Below are positions 17,080 through 25,133 of a DNA stretch of 64,000 nucleotides, in pieces. Made by a program: the position numbers and the translations under genes. The notes below the pieces were generated by a model. That model was not told the origin of the DNA. It saw only the letters and a program-made list of their open reading frames with translations, and made no database searches. Source of the DNA: DATBJJ01 sp036556425 (lineage in GTDB: Bacteria; Acidobacteriota; Vicinamibacteria; Vicinamibacterales; 2-12-FULL-66-21); the NCBI GenBank assembly GCA_036556425.1, contig DATBJJ010000156.1:1-64000 (forward strand), read 5' to 3'. Numbering within the stretch: position 1 is the stretch's first letter; each line of letters opens with the position of its first letter.

Positions 17080-18465
17080 TTACTTCTTGGCCTTTTCCGG
17101 CTCCGCCGGCCTCTCGACGCCAGGGTCGGTCTCGTGACCGAGCTCCGGGGGGTGAGGGAGAGCGGTCCCGCTCCACGGCGCGAGCACCCCGGCCTTCACG
17201 TAGGTGAACAGCTTGTCGCGCGTGTCGACGATGTCGAGGTTGCGCATGGTGAGCTGGCCGATGCGATCGAGCGGCGTGAACATCGATTCCCCCTTCTCCA
17301 TCGTCAGCCGTTCGGGCTTGTAGGTGAGATTCGGGGAAGTCGTGTCCATGATCGAATAGTCGTTGCCGCGGCGGAGCTCGATCGCCACTTCGCCGGTGAT
17401 CGCGCGCGCGACCCAGCGCTGCGCGGTTTCGCGGAGCATCATCGCCTGCGGGTCGAACCAGCGGCCCTGATAGAGCAGCCGTCCGAGGCGCCGGCCGTTG
17501 TCGCGGTATTGCTCGATGGTGTCCTCGTTGTGGATGCCGGTGACGAGGCGCTCGTACGCGATGAAGAGCAGCGCCATGCCCGGCGCCTCGTAGATACCGC
17601 GGCTCTTCGCCTCGATGATCCGGTTCTCGATCTGATCGCTCATTCCGAGACCGTGCCGTCCGCCGATGCGGTTCGCCTCCATCATGAGCTGCACGGCATC
17701 CTTGAACGTGATGCCGTTCAGCGCGACGGGCTGTCCTTCCTCGAACCGAACGCTCACGTGCTCGCGCTTGACGGCGACTTCCTCTTTCCATGAGGCCACG
17801 CCCATGATCGGCTCGACGATCGTGATGCCCGTGTTCAACCGCTCGAGATCTTTGGCTTCGTGCGTGGCGCCGAGCATGTTCGAGTCGGTCGAATACGCCT
17901 TCTCGGCGCGCATGTGATACGGCAGGCCGACGCGCTGCATGTACTCCGACATCTCCGCGCGTCCGCCCAACTCGTCGATGAACGTCTGATCGAGCCAGGG
18001 CTTGTAGATCCGCAGGCTTGGATTGGCCAGCAGGCCGTAGCGGTAGAACCGTTCGATGTCGTTGCCCTTGAACGTGCTCCCATCGCCCCAGATGTGCACG
18101 TCGTCTTCTTTCATCGCGCCGACGAGCATCGTGCCCGTGACCGCGCGTCCGATCGGCGTCGTATTGAAGTACGGAACGCCGGCCGTGGAAATGTGAAACG
18201 CGCCGCACTGCAGGACGGCCAATCCTTCGGCGACGAGCTGCGCGCGGCAATCGATCAAGCGGGCTTTTTCCGCGCCATATTGCAGCGCGCGACGCGGGAT
18301 CTCGTCGTAGTCCGGTTCGTCGGGCTGCCCGAGGTTCGCGGTGTACGCAAATGGGATCGCGCCCTTGCCGCGCATCCAGTGCAGCGCCGCGCTCGTGTCG
18401 AGACCGCCCGAGAACGCGATGCCGACGCGCTCGCCGGCGGGAAGCTTCTGCAGAATCGTCGCCAT
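17080..18465 (-). CDS. argG: Argininosuccinate synthase
   Basis: 461 residues from the ATG at 18465. ArgG joins citrulline and aspartate using ATP in arginine synthesis. The N-type PP-loop SGGLDTS is at residues 19-25, and GDGSTFKGNDIERFYRYG, FIDELGGRAEMSEYM and the C-terminal region match the long (E. coli-type) form of the enzyme. A Pro/Glu/Lys-rich tail ends the protein. No other arg genes are adjacent. The open frame extends upstream, but that would cross the inverted repeat and divergent promoter. TAAACT ends eight bases before the ATG; AAGGAGG lies too far upstream to act as a normal ribosome site. Confidence 0.95.
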   Translation of the reverse strand: MATILQKLPAGERVGIAFSGGLDTSAALHWMRGKGAIPFAYTANLGQPDEPDYDEIPRRALQYGAEKARLIDCRAQLVAEGLAVLQCGAFHISTAGVPYFNTTPIGRAVTGTMLVGAMKEDDVHIWGDGSTFKGNDIERFYRYGLLANPSLRIYKPWLDQTFIDELGGRAEMSEYMQRVGLPYHMRAEKAYSTDSNMLGATHEAKDLERLNTGITIVEPIMGVASWKEEVAVKREHVSVRFEEGQPVALNGITFKDAVQLMMEANRIGGRHGLGMSDQIENRIIEAKSRGIYEAPGMALLFIAYERLVTGIHNEDTIEQYRDNGRRLGRLLYQGRWFDPQAMMLRETAQRWVARAITGEVAIELRRGNDYSIMDTTSPNLTYKPERLTMEKGESMFTPLDRIGQLTMRNLDIVDTRDKLFTYVKAGVLAPWSGTALPHPPELGHETDPGVERPAEPEKAKK

Positions 18466-18473
18466 GCCCTCAG

Positions 18474-18479
18474 AGTTTA
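18474..18479 (-). promoter_or_regulatory. -10-like element of argG (near-leaderless)
   Basis: On the minus strand TAAACT ends eight bases before the argG ATG. The 41-base inverted repeat begins at the next base upstream, where a -35 or operator would lie. Confidence 0.35.
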
Positions 18480-18520
18480 TCCTCCTTCGCGCAATGCCTT
18501 CGCCATTGCGCTTCGGAGGA
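18480..18520. repeat. 41-base imperfect inverted repeat between argG and the TonB receptor
   Basis: Arms 18480-18496 and 18504-18520 pair over 14 of 17 positions: TCCTCC with GGAGGA, a three-base internal loop, then an 8-bp perfect arm GCGCAATG/CATTGCGC, with a seven-base loop. It lies in the divergent spacer and abuts the argG -10-like box. It could be an operator or an interspersed palindromic repeat. Confidence 0.75.
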
Positions 18521-18592
18521 CCCACCAGGGCCTTTGGCGACGGTGGGGGCGTGCTACCATCCGCGGCAACACACCTGCGAGAGGAGAACGCA

Positions 18593-21500
18593 ATGTCGGC
18601 TCGGTTGGTGCTTTCGGGTATTCTCGTCCTCCTGTCCTTCGCGCGGCTCTCCGTCGCACAAACGCAAATCACGACCGGCGTCATCCTGGGCGCGGTCACC
18701 GACTCGACGGGCGCGAGCCTGCCGGGCGTCACCGTCGAAGCGCGCAACCTCGATACGAACTTCGGGCGGACGCTCGTCACCGAAGCGGACGGACGCTACG
18801 TCTTTCTCCAGCTGCCTCCGGGAAACTATCGCGTGACGTTCACGCTCTCGGGATTCGCCACGCACGTGCAGGAGAACGTGGCGCTCACCGTCGGACAAGC
18901 CGTGACGCTTCCAGTCTCGCTGAAAGTGTCGGGCGTCTCGGAGACCGTCACCGTGACGACGGCGACGCGCGTGATCGAGACCTCTCGCACGGCCGCGGCC
19001 ACGACGCTCAACCAGACGACGATCGAGACGATTCCAATTCTGGGACGGAAGTTCGAGGATCTCTTGACGCTGACGCCGGGCGTCAGCGTCGTGCAGGGAC
19101 CGGACGGCGACGAGATCACCTTCGCCGGACAGCGCGGCATCTTCAACAACATCAGCCTCGACGGCGGCGATTACAACAACGGCTTCTTCGGCGAGCAGGC
19201 AGGCGGCCAGCGCGCGTCGATCGACATCACGCTCGACGCGGTGAAGGAGTTCCAGGTGATTGCCACCGGAGCGCCCGCCGAATTCGGACGGACCGCGGGC
19301 GGCGTCGTCAACGTCATCACGAAGTCCGGAACGAATGCGATCAAGGGCAGCTTGTTCCAGTTCCAGCGGCTCGAGGGGTTGACGGGCGATCTCTCGGACG
19401 GCACGAGGCTCGAGAAGTTTCATCGCGAGCAGTTCGGCGGAACGATCGGCGGCCCCATCAAGAAAGACAAGGCGTTCTACTTCCTCGCGCTCGAGGGGAT
19501 CACCGGAAACTTCGAGCGGCCGAACTTGGGCCGTCAACTCGGCGATACGGCGTGCCCCGTGCAGAACCCGACGCTCCAGCAGAACGAAGCGTTGATCAAC
19601 AGCAATCCCGATTGCCAGCGCACGGCGCTCTTGAGCTTCTTCCGCACGCGCCTCGGCATCGAGGAAGGCAATCCCATCAGGCATCCGAGCACGACGCTCG
19701 CGCTCCTCGGCAAGGTCGACGTCGTCGCGACGCCGAACAACAACATCTCCGGCTCGTGGAACTTCAATCACTCGCGCAAGGAGAACGAGACGTTCGACGT
19801 CGCGACGTACGGATCGTCGGCCAACGGCATCGAGGGCGATCCGGCGCGCATCAACGTCGCGAACCTGAACTGGTTCTCGACGCTCTCGCCGCGGATGGTG
19901 AACGAGGCGCACTTCACGTACTCGCGCGAGAGCCGCCCGCGCACGGCGGCCGGCTTGGGTCTCGCGGCGGACACTGGCATGGGATTCGGTCCATCGTTCC
20001 GTTTCGGCGATCCGTTCTTTCTTCAGCCGAACGTCGACGAGCTGCTTTGGCGGACGCAGCTGCGGAACAATCTATCGATCATCCTCGGTCCGCACACGAT
20101 CAAAGTCGGCGGCGAGTGGATGCACACGCTGAACGATCAGGTCTTCCGCGGGTTCTTCACCGGACGGTACATCTTCGACAGCGTGAGCAGCTTCCTGCGG
20201 TACACGTCGCCACCGGCAGCCGGTGGATTCGGTCCGAACACAATCCGGTGCGCGAATGGCACCTACGTCACTGCGCCAACTCCGTGCGGGGCGGCGGGGA
20301 GAAACACGGACGACGGTCCGCTCCTGCTGTACCTGCAGGGCGCCGGAAGAACAGGTCCTGCCACCGATGAGGCTGGCGCGTCGACGATCAGCAACGAGGA
20401 GTTCTCGCTGTTCGCGCAGGACTCGTGGCAGATCCGGCGCAACATCACCGTGAACTACGGCCTGCGCTGGGACGCGCAGGTCATGCCCGAAACGGTCGAC
20501 CCGTCGACGACCGTGTATGCTCCATTCCTTCGTGATCCAACGTTCCCGTCGGACGGAACGATCCCGAGCCAGTGGAACATGTGGCAGCCGAGAGTCGGCG
20601 TCGCATGGGACGTGCGGGGCGATGGCCGATCGCTCGTCCGCGCGAGCCTCGGCGTTTACTACGCCAGGCAGAACATGCTCAGCCAGGTCGGATCGGTGAC
20701 GACGAACGGCCTGCAACAGCAGACGATCTTCGTGGACAGCGATCTCGTCGCGATAGGCGTTCCGGCGCCCGTATGGCCGGGCGTCGTGAGTCCTGCGCCG
20801 CTTCCAGCCGGGCAGTTTCCGCTCTTCAGCGGCGTCAGGGTGTTCCATCGCGACTACAAGAACCCACACGTCGTCGCTTTCAACGCCGCCTACGAGCAAC
20901 AGCTCATGCCCGACCTGGCGGGCTACGTCGACTTCACGTGGAACGAAGGCAGCGATCTCACGCGGTTCCTCGACTACAACCGCAGCGGTCCCTTCTGCTG
21001 TGATTTCAGTGGGAGCAAGTTTGCCTACTCCGGCCGGCCGTGGGGACCGCAGCTCGACGAGGTGATGGTGGCGAACAGCCTCGGCGAATCGCGCTATCGC
21101 GGCGTGACGCTTGGATTGCGGAAGCGGTTGTCGAGCGGCTTCCAGGTCGAGGGCAACTACGTGCTCGCGAAAGACGAGGACAACGACTCGAACGAGCGCG
21201 ATCCGTTCACCGATCGCAGCTTCAACTTCTTCGATCTCTCGAAGGACTGGGGGCCTGCGGACCGCGATATCCGCCACAAGTTGAATCTGTTCGGCTACTT
21301 CACGATCCCGCACGGGTTCTGGGCGAACACGCGCCTGCAGTACCGCAGCGCGCAGCCGATCACGCCGTCGCCGCGCGTCCTCAACGGCACGGATCGCGGC
21401 CGCAACAGCGAGCGGAAGGACAACGAGTTCTTCACGCTCGATTGGCGCCTCGGGCGTCCGTTCCGGTTCGGGATGCGCTACGAGCTCACGCCGATCTTCG

Positions 21501-21637
21501 AGATGTTCAACACGTTCAACAACAAGAACAACATCAATCCGCTGAGCACGCCGGCGCTCTTCAACTTCGACGGCTTCTTGCGCACGGGTGTCGGCGATCC
21601 GAGGCAGGTGCAGCTGGCGGTGAAGTTCGTGTTCTGA
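18593..21637 (+). CDS. TonB-dependent receptor with carboxypeptidase-regulatory domain (Oar-like)
   Basis: 1014 residues. The ATG is preceded by GAGGAG (18581-18586) and begins a signal peptide ending near SVAQ23. A carboxypeptidase-regulatory Ig-like domain follows (residues 28-105: ILGAVTDSTGASLPGVTVEA, DGRYVFLQLPPGNYRVTF), then a TonB plug (GRKFEDLLTLTPGVSV, FNNISLDGGDYNN, GRTAGGVVNVITKSGTN) and a long outer-membrane barrel ending in the aromatic KFVF. This architecture is the Oar-type receptor that is expanded in Acidobacteriota and probably imports large substrates such as glycans or peptides. The ligand is not predictable. It is divergent from argG. Confidence 0.93.
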   Translation: MSARLVLSGILVLLSFARLSVAQTQITTGVILGAVTDSTGASLPGVTVEARNLDTNFGRTLVTEADGRYVFLQLPPGNYRVTFTLSGFATHVQENVALTVGQAVTLPVSLKVSGVSETVTVTTATRVIETSRTAAATTLNQTTIETIPILGRKFEDLLTLTPGVSVVQGPDGDEITFAGQRGIFNNISLDGGDYNNGFFGEQAGGQRASIDITLDAVKEFQVIATGAPAEFGRTAGGVVNVITKSGTNAIKGSLFQFQRLEGLTGDLSDGTRLEKFHREQFGGTIGGPIKKDKAFYFLALEGITGNFERPNLGRQLGDTACPVQNPTLQQNEALINSNPDCQRTALLSFFRTRLGIEEGNPIRHPSTTLALLGKVDVVATPNNNISGSWNFNHSRKENETFDVATYGSSANGIEGDPARINVANLNWFSTLSPRMVNEAHFTYSRESRPRTAAGLGLAADTGMGFGPSFRFGDPFFLQPNVDELLWRTQLRNNLSIILGPHTIKVGGEWMHTLNDQVFRGFFTGRYIFDSVSSFLRYTSPPAAGGFGPNTIRCANGTYVTAPTPCGAAGRNTDDGPLLLYLQGAGRTGPATDEAGASTISNEEFSLFAQDSWQIRRNITVNYGLRWDAQVMPETVDPSTTVYAPFLRDPTFPSDGTIPSQWNMWQPRVGVAWDVRGDGRSLVRASLGVYYARQNMLSQVGSVTTNGLQQQTIFVDSDLVAIGVPAPVWPGVVSPAPLPAGQFPLFSGVRVFHRDYKNPHVVAFNAAYEQQLMPDLAGYVDFTWNEGSDLTRFLDYNRSGPFCCDFSGSKFAYSGRPWGPQLDEVMVANSLGESRYRGVTLGLRKRLSSGFQVEGNYVLAKDEDNDSNERDPFTDRSFNFFDLSKDWGPADRDIRHKLNLFGYFTIPHGFWANTRLQYRSAQPITPSPRVLNGTDRGRNSERKDNEFFTLDWRLGRPFRFGMRYELTPIFEMFNTFNNKNNINPLSTPALFNFDGFLRTGVGDPRQVQLAVKFVF

Positions 21638-21638
21638 C

Positions 21639-21659
21639 GGGATTCGGGACTCGGGATTC
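21639..21659. repeat. Three-unit GGGATTC heptamer array
   Basis: Two GGGATTC units flank one GGGACTC in strict 7-bp register. The array occupies most of the 26-base spacer between the convergent TonB receptor and VWFA genes. Confidence 0.8.
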
Positions 21660-21663
21660 CGGT

Positions 21664-23460
21664 CTATTTCAGCTTTTTCGTGGCCGTGCCCAGGAGATCC
21701 GCGCCGTAGTCGTAGGCAATGACCTTGACGTAGCGCGGCTCTCCGGTCACGGCGATGCCGCCCTTGAACGACGCGCCGGTCTTGAGAAACCGCTCGAACG
21801 GCTCGGGCCCGAACTTGAGATCCATCGTGTTGTGCGACTCGCAGACGATGCGCTCGCGCGGATCGCCGCAGTAGATCGCGATCTCGATGGACGCCGTGCG
21901 GACGCCGGAAGTCTCCTTGAACGTCGTGCGCGGCGACTTGATGTTGATCTCGAACCGGACCTCGCGCGCGTCGCCGGCGAACTCCGCGGACACCAGCGTG
22001 ACTTCGATGTCCTTCACGATCCCCGTGTAGCGTCCCGCGCTCGCCAGGCGCTGCTGCGTGACGAACTGCCGCCGATCGAGCGGCACGACCTGGGTCGTCG
22101 CGTAGTAGTGGCGACGGTGCAGGACGGTCACGCCGGGGCGATTCACTTTCACGACGATGTTGCGCAGGCGGCCGTCCATCGCGCCGTTCGATGGCGCGTA
22201 GCCGAGCAGGTACTGATGGCGCGTGCTCTGATCGATTCGATTCAACGCTTCGTCCGCGTAGCGGAACGCGGCGGATTGGCCGCCGGTGAGCTCGGAGATC
22301 AAGCGCAGCGCCTGAACGCTGAACGTGTGGTTGAACATCGACGCCGTGCTGGGGAGCGGGCTCATCGTCACGCCGCGGCCTGAGGAGAAGCGGGGCGGCG
22401 GCGCGCCGGGCATGCCGCCGGTGTAGATGATGTCGATGGCGACGCGCGCATCGCTGGCGCGCGCGGCGATGTTGCGATCGTCCTCGACGCGAGGCATCAG
22501 CAGACCCTTCGGCGTCACGAAGACCAGATGCTTCTCGCCGTCGAGGTGCCGCATGTAGTCGATGCCCGCGTAGATGTTGCTCACGTCTTGCGTCAGCTCC
22601 ACCTGCCGCGCCACGTACTCGTCGAACGTCGCGTCGAGCCGCTCCGCGGTGGCCGTTGCCGCGGGATCCGGCAGAGCGGCCGAGTCCCCGCGCTCGCGCG
22701 CGATCTCGGCGCGCAGCAGCTCGTCGGCCGTCTGCCGCACGTCGCCGGCGACGCGCGAGCCGTCGGTGATCTGGCCCGGCGTGATTTCGCGCGGGCGCAG
22801 CGCGCTCGCCTCCGCGAAGACGTTGTTGATCTCGGCCTGGATGTGGGGCGGAATCGTCCTCGATCCGTACACCGCGCGCAGCCCGCTGAAATGGCCTTCG
22901 AGCTGCGACTCGACGCGGTCGGCGCGCTCGCGGTACCGCTCGATCACGGCGGCAAGCTTCGCGTGATCGCGGGTGAAATCGGTCGCGCGGTTCCACGCCA
23001 TGACCGCGACGTAGTCCTGCGGCAGGAGCTTCGTGCGCAGGAACGAGAGCAGCGCCGGCAATTCCTTCGACGGGCCTTTCATCCGTCCGCGTCCCAGCTG
23101 GATGAGGAAGATGCGGCGGTTCTGCGGCTTGAGGCCTTCCGCCGGCGACGCGCGGAGCGCCGGCTCGCGCAGGGACTCTTTCGGATCGGGCGCTTCCGCC
23201 ACGAGCGCCTGCGACGAGAAGTGCGTAATCCCCTGGGGCACGCCGTTCTCGAGGATGGTGAAGTCGTTGCGCTCGAGATCCACGATAGGTTTGCCGTCGG
23301 CGTCCAGCACGCGGACGTCGATCGGCACGATCGTGATGCGGCTGCGGAACGCTGGCTGCTGTGTGGAGCTGAGAACGAAGGACGAAGAACCAAGCACGAG
23401 GAACGCGAGAACGAGGAGACAAGAAAACACAGAATGACGGACCGAATCGAAACGGGCCAT
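21664..23460 (-). CDS. Exported VWFA-related acidobacterial-domain protein
   Basis: 598 residues from the ATG giving MARFDSVRHSVFSCLLV; a start at 23538 would add 26 residues before the signal peptide and cross the upstream promoter. The VWFA-related acidobacterial domain is recognised by VDVRVLDADGKPIVDLERNDFTILENG near the N-terminus and HQYLLGYAPSNGAMDGRLRNIVVKV near residue 430. The metal-site position normally read as DxSxS is replaced by LIQLGRGRM, so the metal-binding site looks lost. The C-terminal 150 residues are not recognised. The signal-peptide codons lie in a degenerate heptamer array. Role unknown; probably a secreted binding protein. Confidence 0.85.
   Translation of the reverse strand: MARFDSVRHSVFSCLLVLAFLVLGSSSFVLSSTQQPAFRSRITIVPIDVRVLDADGKPIVDLERNDFTILENGVPQGITHFSSQALVAEAPDPKESLREPALRASPAEGLKPQNRRIFLIQLGRGRMKGPSKELPALLSFLRTKLLPQDYVAVMAWNRATDFTRDHAKLAAVIERYRERADRVESQLEGHFSGLRAVYGSRTIPPHIQAEINNVFAEASALRPREITPGQITDGSRVAGDVRQTADELLRAEIARERGDSAALPDPAATATAERLDATFDEYVARQVELTQDVSNIYAGIDYMRHLDGEKHLVFVTPKGLLMPRVEDDRNIAARASDARVAIDIIYTGGMPGAPPPRFSSGRGVTMSPLPSTASMFNHTFSVQALRLISELTGGQSAAFRYADEALNRIDQSTRHQYLLGYAPSNGAMDGRLRNIVVKVNRPGVTVLHRRHYYATTQVVPLDRRQFVTQQRLASAGRYTGIVKDIEVTLVSAEFAGDAREVRFEINIKSPRTTFKETSGVRTASIEIAIYCGDPRERIVCESHNTMDLKFGPEPFERFLKTGASFKGGIAVTGEPRYVKVIAYDYGADLLGTATKKLK
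23373..23420. repeat. Degenerate heptamer array inside signal-peptide codons
   Basis: Seven-base words on the plus strand (GAACGAA, GGACGAA, GAACCAA, GCACGAG, GAACGCG) run in register through the codons for the signal peptide of the minus-strand VWFA gene. A complementary-looking GTTCTTC, GTTCGTG pair lies at 23474-23487, just upstream of its start codon. Confidence 0.5.
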
Positions 23461-23510
23461 ATTCAGCTGTAGAGTTCTTCGTTCGTGCTTCGGAACGATA
23501 TCATGGCACG

Positions 23511-23516
23511 TATAAT
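23511..23516 (+). promoter_or_regulatory. Consensus -10 (TATAAT) of the TPR gene
   Basis: Perfect TATAAT, 24 bases before the ATG at 23541, with GGGAGG in between at a normal ribosome-site distance. No clear -35 is visible; the position upstream falls in a heptamer-like stretch. Confidence 0.65.
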
Positions 23517-23540
23517 TCGGCGACTCTTGGGAGGCCATCT

Positions 23541-25133
23541 ATGTGGATTTCGCCAGCGTTCGCCGTCCTGTTGTCGTTGACGCCTGCGGTGCAGCAGCAC
23601 CAGCACGACGCGACGGAAAAGCTCGGCACCGTGAAGTTCTCGACGTCCTGTGCGGAGGCGGCGCAGCCTGCGTTCGCGCGCGCGATGGCGCTGCTGCACT
23701 CGTTCGAGTACGGGCCGGCGATCGACAGCTTCAATGCGGCGGTTGCCGCGGACGCGCAATGCGGCATCGCGTACTGGGGGATCGCGTTGAGCCGGTGGGG
23801 CAACCCGTTCGCGGCGGGAATCAAGCCGCCGCCCGCGCTGAAGGCTGGACGCGACGCGATCGAAAAGGCGCGCGCGGCCGGCGCGAAGACCGAGCGCGAG
23901 CGCGCGTTCATCGATGCCGCCGCGCGACTCTTCACGGACTTCGAGACGCTCAATCAACGAACCCGCGTGCTCGCGTATCGCGACGCGATGAAGGAGGTCG
24001 CCGCGCGATATCCGCAGGACTCGGAGGCGTCCGCGTTCTATGCGCTCGCGCTCGCATCCTCGCAGGATCCCACGGACATGACGTATGCGAGCCTGTTGGA
24101 GGCCGGCGCGATTCTCGAGAAGCTCGCGCCGTCGCAGCCCGATCATCCGGGGTTCGTTCACTACATCATCCATGCGTACGATGCGCCGCCGCTCGCGTCT
24201 CGCGCGGTCGACGCGGCGCGCCGATACGCGAAGATCGCGCCCGCCGCGCCGCACGCGCTCCACATGCCGTCGCACACGTTCACGCGCCTGGGCTACTGGC
24301 AGGACTCGATCGACACCAACATCGCATCGGCGGAGGCCGCTCGTCGGATGAAAGCGCCCGCCGAGGAGCTGCACGCGATGGACTATGAGATGTACGCCTA
24401 CTTGCAGCAGGCGCAGGACGGCGCAGCGAAGCGGCTCCTCGACGAGCTGCCGCCCGCGCGCGATCGGTTAGCCGGACCGGGCACCGTGGCGTCAGCCGCC
24501 CCGCCGCTCGCCGCCGCGTACGCGATCGCGGCGATTCCGGCGCGGTATGCGCTGGAGCGCCGCTCGTGGGCCGACGCGGCGCGCCTCGAGGTGACGCCGA
24601 CCCCGTTCGCGCAGGCCGAAGCGATCACCTGGTTTGCGAAAGCGCTCGGCGCGGCGAAGTCGAAGGATCTCGACGCCGCGCGCGCCGCCGTCGCGTCCCT
24701 CGACGCGCTGCGCGCGAAGTTGGAGCCGTCGGGCGAAGCGTACTGGACCGAACAGATCAGGATTCAGCACATCGGCGCATCCGCCTGGCTCGCTCTCGCG
24801 GAGGGGCGCACCGACAACGCCCTGACGCTCCTGCGCGAGGCGGCCGATCGCGAGGATCGGACGGAGAAGAACGCCGTCACGCCCGGACCCATTGCTCCCG
24901 CGCGCGAGATGCTCGGCGACATGCTGCTCATCGTGAAGCAGCCGGCGCGCGCGCTCGAGGCGTTCGAAGCGACGCTCAAGAAGGAGCCGAATCGCTTCCG
25001 CGCGCTGGCCGGCGCCGCCGAGGCCGCGGCGCAGGCGGGCAACGCCGGCGCGGCGCAGAAGTACCGGCGTGCGCTCGCCGATCTCACCAAGCGCGCCGAT
25101 GGCCCTCCTCGTCCCGAGCTCGCGGCTCGATGA
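23541..25133 (+). CDS. Exported tetratricopeptide-repeat protein
   Basis: 530 residues with a short signal peptide (MWISPAFAVLLSLTPAVQQ). The protein is helical with TPR-like repeats throughout (AMALLHSFEYGPAIDSFNAAVAADAQCGIAYWGIAL near the N-terminus; LEAFEATLKKEPNRFRALAGAAEAA near the end). The central HALHMPSHTFTRLGYW carries clustered His residues, a feature I associate with a conserved family of secreted TPR proteins of unknown role. A GGGAGG site is six bases before the ATG. The stop overlaps the start of the M20 peptidase gene (ATGA, 25130). Confidence 0.85.
   Translation: MWISPAFAVLLSLTPAVQQHQHDATEKLGTVKFSTSCAEAAQPAFARAMALLHSFEYGPAIDSFNAAVAADAQCGIAYWGIALSRWGNPFAAGIKPPPALKAGRDAIEKARAAGAKTERERAFIDAAARLFTDFETLNQRTRVLAYRDAMKEVAARYPQDSEASAFYALALASSQDPTDMTYASLLEAGAILEKLAPSQPDHPGFVHYIIHAYDAPPLASRAVDAARRYAKIAPAAPHALHMPSHTFTRLGYWQDSIDTNIASAEAARRMKAPAEELHAMDYEMYAYLQQAQDGAAKRLLDELPPARDRLAGPGTVASAAPPLAAAYAIAAIPARYALERRSWADAARLEVTPTPFAQAEAITWFAKALGAAKSKDLDAARAAVASLDALRAKLEPSGEAYWTEQIRIQHIGASAWLALAEGRTDNALTLLREAADREDRTEKNAVTPGPIAPAREMLGDMLLIVKQPARALEAFEATLKKEPNRFRALAGAAEAAAQAGNAGAAQKYRRALADLTKRADGPPRPELAAR

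Noticed and set aside
20072..23422. Very long open frame on the minus strand (1116 codons) across the TonB receptor, its neighbour and the spacer
   Set aside because: It crosses a well-supported TonB gene on the opposite strand and the VWFA gene in another frame. Its composition is Arg/Ala/His-rich low complexity, typical of shadow frames in GC-rich DNA, and no family motif is present.
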